The translations under genes were made by a program, and so were the position numbers. The notes under the pieces are model-generated. The model was not told the origin of the DNA. It did no database searches and was given only the letters and a program-made list of their open reading frames with translations. 7,136 bases of DNA from Ruminococcaceae bacterium UBA866 (GTDB taxonomy: Bacteria; Bacillota; Clostridia; Oscillospirales; Ruminococcaceae): positions 12,331 to 19,466 of the forward strand of contig DBGA01000017.1 in NCBI GenBank assembly GCA_002295325.1, written 5' to 3'. Positions 1 to 5,537 of this stretch are shown here, piece by piece (position 1 is the stretch's first letter; each line of letters starts with the position of its first letter).

Positions 1-441
1 CAAGGTATCAGTTACAGGCCCTTTCGCCTTATATTGTCTGATGACCATTACAGTAGCCGCTGGTGCAGTAGCAGCAGCAATTGCACCCAGTACAATCGAA
101 AATGCCAGTGGTTGTCCAATTGCAAGCAATGCACCGGTTACAAAGATACTCGCTAAAAGTGCCTCAAGACAGGCAATTACAATTGGTGTCATTCCCACAC
201 GTTTTATATAAGATAGCTTAAACTCACTTCCAACAGAAAACGCAATGAAACCCAAAGCAACATCTGCAATGATTTCAAATTCCGTAACCGTTCCAGCAGG
301 AATAACCTTTAAGATATGTGGCCCTAAAAGAAGACCAGCGATTAAATATCCCGTTACATTTGGGAGCTTTATAAATTTTGCAAGTCGTCCAAAAAGAAGA
401 CCGCCTATAATCATTAAACTAACATACCACAATTCACTCAT
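1..441 (-). CDS. Cation:proton antiporter, CPA2 family (3' end outside window)
   Basis: This is the N-terminal 147 residues of a membrane transporter that continues past the left edge. Family knowledge says CPA2 proteins exchange Na+ or K+ for H+ across the inner membrane. Visible are hydrophobic segments at about residues 5-20, 31-47, 57-71, 84-109 and 113-135. The motif LPNVTGYLIAGLLLGP (26-41) is typical of the second helix of CPA2 exchangers, and GFIAFSVGSEF (64-74) matches the next conserved helix. A segment ATAPAATVMVIRQYKAKGP (124-142) precedes the region where the ion-binding Asp pair would be expected, but that lies outside the window. The ATG at 441 overlaps the stop of the upstream PII-like gene as ATGA, so translation is probably coupled; only a weak AGG lies 6 nt upstream. 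Ion specificity cannot be read from this fragment. KefB-like K+ efflux or NapA-like Na+ export are both possible. Confidence 0.88.
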   Translation of the reverse strand, partial: MSELWYVSLMIIGGLLFGRLAKFIKLPNVTGYLIAGLLLGPHILKVIPAGTVTEFEIIADVALGFIAFSVGSEFKLSYIKRVGMTPIVIACLEALLASIFVTGALLAIGQPLAFSIVLGAIAAATAPAATVMVIRQYKAKGPVTDTL

Positions 442-776
442 TCAATACCTATCCCATCAACAAAATTAAGACTGATGCCAAAAACAATACCTGTATCAGG
501 ATTATGGAGACCTCCCACGACATCGTCGATTATTTTACGTACCATTGCAACTTGCTCATCTTTTACAACAAAAAAAATCGTTTTACTTTCCTCACGCTTA
601 GGGTCAAGCAATGTTCTTAGCGAACCTAATATATTAAAATCCTCATGGTCACCTAAAGCTCTTACCATGCCTGTGCTCTCAATAATTGTGCCACCCTTTA
701 CGCCGTTTTCTGAAAGTGTTAAAAGCAGATTTTCTAAAAATTCCACCTTATTTAACACCAATACCACAGCTTGCAT
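438..776 (-). CDS. PII-like small regulatory protein
   Basis: This 112-residue protein has the ferredoxin-like pattern of PII-type signal proteins: strand MQAVVLVLN (1-9), a helix, strand and turn GGTIIESTGMVRAL (28-41), a short variable loop (42-60), strand KTIFFVVKD (65-73), a helix (74-88), and a C-terminal GIVFGISLNFVDGI (96-109) resembling the GivFvvPVe strand of PII-like proteins. The canonical GlnB T-loop with its modified Tyr is absent, so this is a PII-like protein rather than GlnB/GlnK. Family knowledge: such proteins are trimers that bind nucleotides and often control a neighbouring transporter. It overlaps the antiporter gene by 4 bases, so the antiporter is the likely partner. 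I chose ATG 776 over ATG 782 because the GGGGG at 784-788 is 7 nt from 776 but only 1 nt from 782, and because the family usually starts at this Met. The ligand is unknown. Confidence 0.8.
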   Translation of the reverse strand: MQAVVLVLNKVEFLENLLLTLSENGVKGGTIIESTGMVRALGDHEDFNILGSLRTLLDPKREESKTIFFVVKDEQVAMVRKIIDDVVGGLHNPDTGIVFGISLNFVDGIGIE

Positions 777-783
777 ACTCATT

Positions 784-788
784 CCCCC
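784..788 (-). promoter_or_regulatory. Ribosome binding site deciding the PII-like start
   Basis: The minus strand carries GGGGG followed 7 nt later by the ATG at 776. The in-frame ATG at 782 is only 1 nt away and could not use this site. The match to AGGAGG is imperfect, so the start is probable rather than certain. Confidence 0.5.
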
Positions 789-823
789 ATTTATTTTATT
801 ACTATTTATTATATTACCATTTA

Positions 824-852
824 ATTATACTACTATTTTTTTTATTGTTCAA
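824..852 (-). promoter_or_regulatory. Sigma-A promoter of the PII-like/antiporter unit
   Basis: On the minus strand the -35 box TTGAAC (852-847) and a perfect -10 box TATAAT (829-824) are separated by exactly 17 bp that include a run of eight A. Transcription would start near 817, giving a leader of about 40 nt before the ATG at 776. The -35 box begins 3 nt after the base of the preceding terminator stem, so one unit ends and the next begins with almost no spacer. No operator was recognised in the AT-rich leader. Confidence 0.8.
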
Positions 853-889
853 GAAAATGGCGAACATTACCTAAGTAATGTTCGCCATT
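851..889 (-). terminator. Rho-independent terminator after the pilin-like gene
   Basis: Positions 856-870 and 875-889 form a perfect 15-bp stem with a 4-nt loop. On the minus strand the stem starts 3 nt after the stop codon of the pilin-like gene and is followed by TTCTT; with the last stem bases this gives a TTTTCTT tract. The plus-strand side has no comparable T-run, so the signal is directed to the minus-strand unit. The T-tract is short, so termination may be incomplete. Confidence 0.78.
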
Positions 890-892
890 GCT

Positions 893-1297
893 CTATTTAT
901 TTACTACTCCGATAACTTGCTTTTTAACCAACTTCACGCTCTTAAGCTGATAGCATTCAGGGGCTTGACTGCCATTTACACTAATACTTACAGTTTTTGC
1001 AACCTCATTATCAATTGAGGAAGCCATGGAGACAATCTGTTTCACATCACCTTCACTAAGCATGTTCGGCTCATCTATTATTAAAATAGTCTCTGCTGTT
1101 TCTTGCTGTGTGAGCCACGCTTGTGCTGCGACTGCTAAAATCTCCGCATCGTTATTAGCAGACTGTTGTCGTGAATTGGCAAGCATACCATTAAACCTTG
1201 GAATCGCAAAAATTGCAATCGTTGCGATAATCAAAAGTAAAACAATAAGCTCTATCAAGATATATGATTTTGCCTTTTTCTTCTTTGCGTGTTCCAT
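893..1297 (-). CDS. Type IV prepilin-like protein
   Basis: This 134-residue protein has a short Lys-rich leader (residues 1-11), then YILIEL (12-17) and a hydrophobic helix to about residue 32. This is the classic type III signal sequence cut by prepilin peptidase. Counting from Tyr12 as +1, Glu is at +5 and Pro at +22, both conserved in pilins. The residue before the cut is Ser11 instead of the usual Gly. The mature chain would be 123 residues with a single Cys (115) and a variable C-terminal part, so it looks like a minor pilin or pseudopilin; the exact class (ComGC, GspG or PilA-like) cannot be told. AAGGA 6 nt upstream supports the ATG at 1297. No assembly ATPase, platform protein or peptidase is nearby. 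It lies 71 bp after the hydrogenase gene with no clear terminator between, and is followed by a strong hairpin. Confidence 0.78.
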   Translation of the reverse strand: MEHAKKKKAKSYILIELIVLLLIIATIAIFAIPRFNGMLANSRQQSANNDAEILAVAAQAWLTQQETAETILIIDEPNMLSEGDVKQIVSMASSIDNEVAKTVSISVNGSQAPECYQLKSVKLVKKQVIGVVNK

Positions 1298-1368
1298 TTA
1301 ATTTCCTTACTTTCACTGATACTACATTTAAAATGAATATTTGTTATTGCTTATTAAAAAAATATCTA

Positions 1369-2838
1369 CTATTTATCTAATGCGTTTTTATATTTAGAGT
1401 CCTCTGCAAACTTCTTCACCTGCGCTGCAGCCTTTTTGGTTGGTTGCAATGTACCTGCTCCACCAACGCATCCACCTTGACAAGCCATGCCCTCAAGCAA
1501 ATATCCGTTGCGCTTACCAAGCTTCGCTAAGGTTAGCATCTTTTTACAGTTTGCCAGTCCCTCTGCCCTGTCAACGAGCACTTCCATGTCTGGGTGTTGG
1601 TGCTTGATACAGCTTACTACCGCATCGGCAACACCACCGGAAACTGCAAATCCACGTCCAGTTGCAGCTGCGTCCTCCATAGTATTCTCACTATCTTGAG
1701 AAAAATCAATTTCTTTTGCCGCAAAAATTCCCATCAACTCTTCAAATGTGATAACAAAGTCAACATCACTTCTAACTGTTCGTCTAAAAGCCTCAAGCTT
1801 TTTAGAAGCACAAGGTCCAATAAACGCAACCCTTGACTCTGGATGTTCTTTTTTTATCATACGGGCAGTTTCAACCATTGGCGTCAAAGCGTCTGAAATG
1901 CAATGTGCAAACTCTGGAATAAATGCCTTTGCCATAACTGACCAGGATGGACAGCACGAGGTTGCAAGGAAAGGTAGCTCGTTAGGAACTTTTTCTAAAA
2001 ACTCATGAGCTTCGTTAATCGATACCCCGTCAGCACCAATTGCAACTTCATATACCCCAGCAAAACCGACTTCTATCAATGCAGCCTTCACCTTACTTGG
2101 AGTTGCCAGTGGTCCAAACTGTCCAACGAAAGCAGGAGCAATTTCAGCGTATATATCGCCTTTTTCTTTTAAGGCTAAAATTAATTGGAATATCTGGGAT
2201 TTGTCAGCGATTGCCGCAAAAGGACAATTTACTAAACACTGACCACAGGAAACACACTTTTCTTGGTTGATGACTGCTCTACCAAAATGGTCATTTTCAA
2301 TTGCGTCAACTCCGCAAGCAGCAGCACAAGGACGATCATATTTTACAATTGCATCATAAGGGCAAAACTCAGCGCATCTGCCACATTTAACGCATTTTTC
2401 TTTATCTATTACCGATTTACCATCGACAAGTGAAACTGCTTTTACAGGGCATACACTTGTACAAGGATGCGCAAGACATTTTCTGCAATTATTGGTTACT
2501 TCATATGCAGTTTCAGGGCAAGCGTTACACGCAAATGGGATTACATTTACCAACGGGGCTTCAAAAACTCTTTGGGTAGATATTGCTTTTTGGAAGTCCT
2601 TTGAAATCGGCGCATTCTCATCAGCACCTCTTACGGATAATCCACAAGCCAATCGTATTCTTTCAGCAACAATTGCTCGCTCCTTAAAAACACTTTCACG
2701 ATATGAAGCAACCTCACCTTTAATTATCTCATAAGGAATTTCATCTACTTTTGAAAAATCGCCACTAAAGCCAAGCTCTGCAACCTTTTGAAAAACTTGT
2801 CTTCTTATCATAGTTACAGGAGTATATATACCTCTCAT
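1369..2838 (-). CDS. Monomeric [FeFe] hydrogenase, group B-like
   Basis: This 489-residue cytoplasmic enzyme is predicted to interconvert protons plus electrons and H2. Residues 100-210 form an iron-sulfur region: C104/C107, Cx2Cx4Cx3CP (118-131), Cx2Cx2Cx3CP (149-160), C171/C175 and a second Cx2Cx2Cx3CP (195-206), enough for about three [4Fe-4S] clusters. The catalytic domain (about 215-460) carries all three H-cluster motifs: L1 TSCCPSW (293-299), L2 IGPCASKKLEA (340-350) and L3 EGMACQGGCVGGAG (449-462). The four predicted cluster ligands are C296, C343, C453 and C457, and the adjacent proton-relay Cys C295 is kept. GPC in L2 rather than MPC, and the N-terminal layout without a plant-type ferredoxin domain, point to group B rather than group A. 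It starts 7 nt after the small ferredoxin gene, whose last codons supply AAAGGA as ribosome site. The hydE, hydF and hydG maturation genes are not here. Confidence 0.92.
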   Translation of the reverse strand: MRGIYTPVTMIRRQVFQKVAELGFSGDFSKVDEIPYEIIKGEVASYRESVFKERAIVAERIRLACGLSVRGADENAPISKDFQKAISTQRVFEAPLVNVIPFACNACPETAYEVTNNCRKCLAHPCTSVCPVKAVSLVDGKSVIDKEKCVKCGRCAEFCPYDAIVKYDRPCAAACGVDAIENDHFGRAVINQEKCVSCGQCLVNCPFAAIADKSQIFQLILALKEKGDIYAEIAPAFVGQFGPLATPSKVKAALIEVGFAGVYEVAIGADGVSINEAHEFLEKVPNELPFLATSCCPSWSVMAKAFIPEFAHCISDALTPMVETARMIKKEHPESRVAFIGPCASKKLEAFRRTVRSDVDFVITFEELMGIFAAKEIDFSQDSENTMEDAAATGRGFAVSGGVADAVVSCIKHQHPDMEVLVDRAEGLANCKKMLTLAKLGKRNGYLLEGMACQGGCVGGAGTLQPTKKAAAQVKKFAEDSKYKNALDK

Positions 2839-2845
2839 TTTATCT

Positions 2846-3115
2846 TCATCCTTTGGTAATTATTGAAATTATTTTAGCTGTTACAGTTTCAGATGTAGCG
2901 TTTGCAATGCATTCGCCTTTTACAGATACGATCGGTGAACACTCGCCATGCTCCGTTTTGTCACAAATGCACTCATTTGCTATAATTTTCACCGCTGTAT
3001 TAAACCGCAACTGGTTTTTTAATTTTTGTAAGCCCTCAATAGACTCTACTATATCCATTGCGCCATTCATTACACAATGTGTGCATACGCAAACCTTAAC
3101 CTCAAGACTTCTCAT
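2846..3115 (-). CDS. Small thioredoxin-like [2Fe-2S] ferredoxin (NuoE/HymA-like)
   Basis: This is an 89-residue protein counted from the ATG at 3115. Near the N-terminus it has VCVCTHCVMNG (residues 8-18) and later ECICDKTEHGEC (48-59) followed by SPIVSVKGEC (60-69). This resembles the thioredoxin-fold ferredoxin of NuoE-type subunits, where two Cys pairs hold a [2Fe-2S] cluster and the second precedes a P-x-V-x-V-x-G strand. Here each pair has an additional Cys, seven in total, and the stretch between the second pair is longer than usual. It lacks the helical N-terminal half of full NuoE. It is the first gene after the Rex-controlled promoter and 7 nt before the hydrogenase gene, so it probably carries electrons to or from that enzyme. 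The partner and the cluster type are inferred, not shown. The ATG at 3130 overlaps the ribosome site and is unlikely to be used. Confidence 0.72.
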   Translation of the reverse strand: MRSLEVKVCVCTHCVMNGAMDIVESIEGLQKLKNQLRFNTAVKIIANECICDKTEHGECSPIVSVKGECIANATSETVTAKIISIITKG

Positions 3116-3121
3116 CTCTCG

Positions 3122-3128
3122 CCCCTCC
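3122..3128 (-). promoter_or_regulatory. Strong ribosome binding site deciding the ferredoxin start
   Basis: The minus strand reads GGAGGGG followed by 6 nt and the ATG at 3115, which is ideal spacing. An upstream in-frame ATG at 3130 shares its last base with this site and has no ribosome site of its own, so 3115 is the better start. Confidence 0.8.
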
Positions 3129-3136
3129 ATTTTGTC

Positions 3137-3178
3137 ATTTTACTATTATTACTTTTTTAAGTAAATTAATAGTAAAAT
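3137..3178 (-). other. Long AU-rich hairpin in the hydrogenase leader RNA
   Basis: Positions 3137-3148 pair with 3167-3178 and 3149-3154 pair with 3159-3164. This leaves a 4-nt loop (3155-3158) and one 2-nt bulge (3165-3166), 18 base pairs in total. It sits between the Rex operator and the ribosome site, inside the predicted leader of about 85 nt. Nearly all pairs are A-U, so it is not a normal terminator. It may protect the messenger 5' end or influence ribosome loading; no known riboswitch was recognised. Confidence 0.6.
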
Positions 3179-3179
3179 A

Positions 3180-3197
3180 TTGTTAATACCTTAACAA
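3180..3197. promoter_or_regulatory. Rex redox-repressor operator
   Basis: The minus strand reads TTGTTAAGGTATTAACAA, a perfect 7-bp inverted repeat with a 4-bp centre that matches the clostridial Rex consensus TTGTTAA-N4-TTAACAA at every fixed position. Family knowledge: Rex binds DNA when NAD+ dominates and lets go when NADH rises. The site starts 10 bp after the -10 box, at about +4 to +21, where a bound dimer would block transcription. It controls a hydrogenase unit, a logical target because H2 production re-oxidises excess reductant. The rex gene itself is not in the window. Confidence 0.88.
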
Positions 3198-3207
3198 ACT
3201 AACCTTT

Positions 3208-3236
3208 ATTATACACGAAAATTAGCAAAACGTCAA
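3208..3236 (-). promoter_or_regulatory. Sigma-A promoter of the hydrogenase unit
   Basis: The minus strand has -35 TTGACG (3236-3231), a 17-bp spacer, and a perfect -10 TATAAT (3213-3208). Transcription would start near 3201, just before the Rex operator. The -35 box lies inside the right arm of the 12-bp inverted repeat that precedes it. This is a near-consensus promoter, so repression rather than activation is the expected mode of control. Confidence 0.87.
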
Positions 3237-3253
3237 CCAAAGTTGACGTTTTG
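3226..3253 (-). terminator. Inverted repeat: probable arg operon terminator overlapping a -35 box
   Basis: Positions 3226-3237 and 3242-3253 are a perfect 12-bp inverted repeat with a 4-nt loop. Read from argF, the RNA has a stem of seven mostly G-C-containing pairs flanked by paired A and U runs, then GCUAAUUUU, which fits a modest intrinsic terminator 74 nt after argF. The same DNA supplies the -35 box of the hydrogenase promoter. A protein operator is the alternative reading, since a 28-bp palindrome over a -35 box is also typical of repressor sites. Confidence 0.65.
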
Positions 3254-3327
3254 TCTTAGTCTCTTATCTTAATTACTAGGTACCAATATGCCTCTTATTA
3301 TTCACAGTGGGTTGCAATTTAAGACGT

Positions 3328-4230
3328 CTATCCCATTAACTTCAGCAAAATAGCCTTTTGTGCATGCATACGGTTTTCTGCTTCTTCAAAAATCTCATCT
3401 GCGTGTTCTTCAAACACCTTTGCGGTGATTTCCTCTTCTCTATGTGCAGGCAAACAGTGAAGAACCATTGCGTCCTTTTTAGCCAAACTTAACAGTTCAT
3501 CGTTTATTTGATAACCTGCAAAGTCTATCTTTCTTTTTGCTGACTCGGCTTCATTGCCCATCGATGCCCATACATCAGTTTCCAAAATGTCAGCATCAAC
3601 TGCCGCAATTTTCGGGTCAGTGGTAAGTTCAAAACCCTCATAATCCTTTGCAAAGTTAAGGATCGTTTGCTCAAATTCATAGTCCTTAGGGCAAGCAACT
3701 GAAACTTTCATCCCTACCTTCAAGCAACCGACAATGAGCGAGTTTGCCATATTATTTGCGTCCCCAATAAAACAAAGTTTTAAGCCCTCAAGAGATTTCT
3801 TACATTCTCGAATTGTCATTAGGTCAGCCAATATCTGACAAGGGTGAGAAAAATCAGTCAATCCGTTAATGACAGGAATGGTTCCACAAGCCGCAAGATT
3901 TTCGACCTCATCTTGTGAAAATGTGCGAATCATAATTGCATCACAATAGCGGGAAAGCACCCTTGCTGTATCTTCGATCGGCTCGCCACGCCCCATTTGC
4001 AAGTCAGATGCAGAAAGAACCAAAGGATGGCCACCTAATTGATACATTCCAGCCTCAAAGGAAACCCTTGTTCTTGTTGACGCTTTTTGAAATATCATTG
4101 CTAGAGTTTTGCCCTCAAGCCTTCTATGTGGAATTTTATTTTTATGTTCATACTTTAGCTGATCTGCAATGTTTAATAACTCTATAATCTCCTCTTTTGA
4201 GAGGTCCAACAGCTTTAAAAAATGTTTCAT
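3328..4230 (-). CDS. argF: Ornithine carbamoyltransferase
   Basis: This 300-residue enzyme transfers the carbamoyl group of carbamoyl phosphate to ornithine, giving citrulline, in the cytoplasm. The carbamoyl phosphate site is STRTR (51-55) with HPCQ (129-132). The ornithine site is DVWASMG (219-225) with HCLPAHR (258-264), in which Cys259 is the conserved ornithine-contacting residue. The C-terminal ENRMHAQKA (285-293) holds the last conserved Arg. The length is slightly under the usual 305-335 and no domain is missing. AAGGAG 8 nt upstream supports ATG 4230. It is the last gene of the arg operon, 79 bp after argD, and its neighbours show a biosynthetic role rather than the catabolic arginine deiminase pathway. 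The SMG loop plus HCLP motif favour ornithine over aspartate or putrescine as acceptor; an acetylornithine-using variant is unlikely. Confidence 0.95.
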   Translation of the reverse strand: MKHFLKLLDLSKEEIIELLNIADQLKYEHKNKIPHRRLEGKTLAMIFQKASTRTRVSFEAGMYQLGGHPLVLSASDLQMGRGEPIEDTARVLSRYCDAIMIRTFSQDEVENLAACGTIPVINGLTDFSHPCQILADLMTIRECKKSLEGLKLCFIGDANNMANSLIVGCLKVGMKVSVACPKDYEFEQTILNFAKDYEGFELTTDPKIAAVDADILETDVWASMGNEAESAKRKIDFAGYQINDELLSLAKKDAMVLHCLPAHREEEITAKVFEEHADEIFEEAENRMHAQKAILLKLMG

Positions 4231-4259
4231 TGTGTTTACTCCTTAGGTTCAATTCTGAC

Positions 4260-4306
4260 TTGGGCAGACGAACAATACCCAATGGGGCAGACCCTGCTCA
4301 CCCTAC
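4260..4306. repeat. G+C-richer argD-argF spacer with repeated GGGCAGAC
   Basis: GGGCAGAC occurs at 4262-4269 and again at 4285-4292. TTGGG (4260-4264) can pair with CCCAA (4278-4282), and GCAG (4287-4290) with CTGC (4294-4297). The spacer is clearly richer in G+C than other gaps in the window. It may be a small intercistronic structure; the repeats are short and may be chance. Confidence 0.35.
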
Positions 4307-4309
4307 AAC

Positions 4310-5485
4310 TTACGCCAATATTTCTTTTAAGATTGAAAGCCCCTTATTAAGCTCTTGCATTGTAATGTTAAGGGGCGGCAGCAGCCTTATTTTATCCTTT
4401 GCAGTCAGCAAAATAAGTCCTTTTTCAATTCCCTTTTTGACAATCTCTCCTGCATTCTTGCTTTTCAGTCTTATTCCTAGCATCATGCCCATTCCGTCAA
4501 TCGCCAAAACCTCAGGAAGTGAAGAGAGTTCCCACTTTATATACTCACCCTTTGCTTGCACCTCTGCCAAAAAGCTATCGTCTGCAATGCGTTGAAGTGC
4601 AACATATGCACCAGCACAGGCAACAGGATTTCCACCAAAGGTTGTTCCATGGTCACTGAATTTGAACACATCGCAGGTTTTTTCGTCGGTGATAATTGCT
4701 CCAATTGGTAAGCCTCCACCAAGCCCTTTTGCAAGAGAGGTGATGTTTGGTTTTGCATCAAAGTGCTCGCTTGCAAGGAGTTTTCCGGTTCTGCCAATGC
4801 CGGTTTGCACCTCGTCAGCAATGGTTAGGATATCCGCCTCCTCACAATAAGCAAACAGTTTTTTCACAAAATCACATTCAAGTGGGATAACCCCACCCTC
4901 ACCCTGTATAAACTCAATCATAACCCCACAATAATCACCAGAATTTAAGATAGACAAAACCTCGTCGATATCGTTTGAGTTTGCAAATTCAAAACCTTGT
5001 GTAAATGGAAAGAAATAGTTGTGAAAAACCTCTTGCCCGGTTGCCGAAAGGGTTGTTATCGTTCTTCCGTGGAACGAATTTTTGAGGGTTAAAATCTTAT
5101 TTCGGTTAACATCACTGCCATATTTATCAAAGCTATATTTTCTTGCAAGTTTGATTGCCGCCTCGTTTGCCTCTGCTCCTGAGTTGCAAAATAGTACTTT
5201 TTTATACCCAGTTTTTTCACATAACAGCTTTGCAAGCTTTACTGCCGGCTCTGTGTAATAAAGGTTTGAGGTATGCTGGAGCAGTGAGGCTTGTTTTGCC
5301 ACCGCAAAGCTCCATTCATCATCACAATATCCAAGAGAGTTGACTCCGATTCCACTTGAAAAGTCGATATATTCCTTGTCATTTTCATCAAAACAAGTAG
5401 CAGAATTTCCGCTTACAATACTCAAGTTTTGGCGATTGTACGTCCCTATTATATATTCATTGTCGAGTAACTTTATATCTTGCAT
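4310..5485 (-). CDS. argD: Acetylornithine aminotransferase
   Basis: This 391-residue class III, PLP-dependent transaminase converts N-acetylglutamate 5-semialdehyde plus glutamate to N-acetylornithine. Visible marks are NSGAEANEAAIKLAR (101-115) for phosphate binding, SFHGRT (137-142), QGEGGVIP (194-201), DEVQTGIGRTG (224-234) with the PLP-pyridine Asp224, the PLP lysine Lys253 in SLAKGLGGGLPIGA (250-263), and TTFGGNP (281-287). The length equals the family norm. A start at 5485 is supported by AAAGGGG 9 nt upstream. The hairpin after argB lies between it and argB, so the two genes are not translationally coupled. Placement between argB and argF makes the arginine role firm; closely related succinylornithine and ornithine aminotransferases are the less likely alternatives. 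Confidence 0.95.
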   Translation of the reverse strand: MQDIKLLDNEYIIGTYNRQNLSIVSGNSATCFDENDKEYIDFSSGIGVNSLGYCDDEWSFAVAKQASLLQHTSNLYYTEPAVKLAKLLCEKTGYKKVLFCNSGAEANEAAIKLARKYSFDKYGSDVNRNKILTLKNSFHGRTITTLSATGQEVFHNYFFPFTQGFEFANSNDIDEVLSILNSGDYCGVMIEFIQGEGGVIPLECDFVKKLFAYCEEADILTIADEVQTGIGRTGKLLASEHFDAKPNITSLAKGLGGGLPIGAIITDEKTCDVFKFSDHGTTFGGNPVACAGAYVALQRIADDSFLAEVQAKGEYIKWELSSLPEVLAIDGMGMMLGIRLKSKNAGEIVKKGIEKGLILLTAKDKIRLLPPLNITMQELNKGLSILKEILA

Positions 5486-5502
5486 TGTGTTCTACCCCTT
5501 TC

Positions 5503-5537
5503 GCAGGCTTATCCTGCACCTAACAGGCTAAGCCTGC
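5503..5537 (-). other. Intercistronic hairpin between argB and argD
   Basis: GCAGGCTTA (5503-5511) and TAAGCCTGC (5529-5537) form a perfect 9-bp stem. CCTG (5513-5516) and CAGG (5524-5527) extend it past a single mismatch, with a 7-nt loop. On the minus strand it begins at the base after the argB stop codon and is followed by GAAAGGGG, the argD ribosome site, with no U-run. It therefore looks like a messenger stability or processing element, not a full terminator. Confidence 0.65.

Noticed and set aside
783..830. Tandem AT-rich repeats (TAATAAA-like) in the PII-like leader as an operator or riboswitch
   Set aside because: They are low-complexity, imperfect, and match no known regulatory motif; base composition explains them.
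475..915. Plus-strand open frames, including a 146-residue one over the PII-like gene and others over argB and argD
   Set aside because: They are antisense to genes with clear family motifs, lack ribosome sites, and give no recognisable protein.
1298..1368. Promoter or terminator between the hydrogenase and pilin-like genes
   Set aside because: There is a T7 run after the stop and a TAGTAT hexamer, but no stem before the T-run and no good -35 box at 16-18 bp from the hexamer.
1369..2838. Group A bifurcating hydrogenase (HydABC-type) as the identity of the large iron-sulfur protein
   Set aside because: There is no HydB flavoprotein gene nearby, the L2 motif has GPC rather than MPC, and the N-terminal domain layout differs.
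3112..3138. Possible 8-codon upstream reading frame whose stop overlaps the ferredoxin start as ATGA
   Set aside because: The ATG at 3138 lies at the base of the AU-rich hairpin and has no ribosome site; such short frames arise easily by chance.
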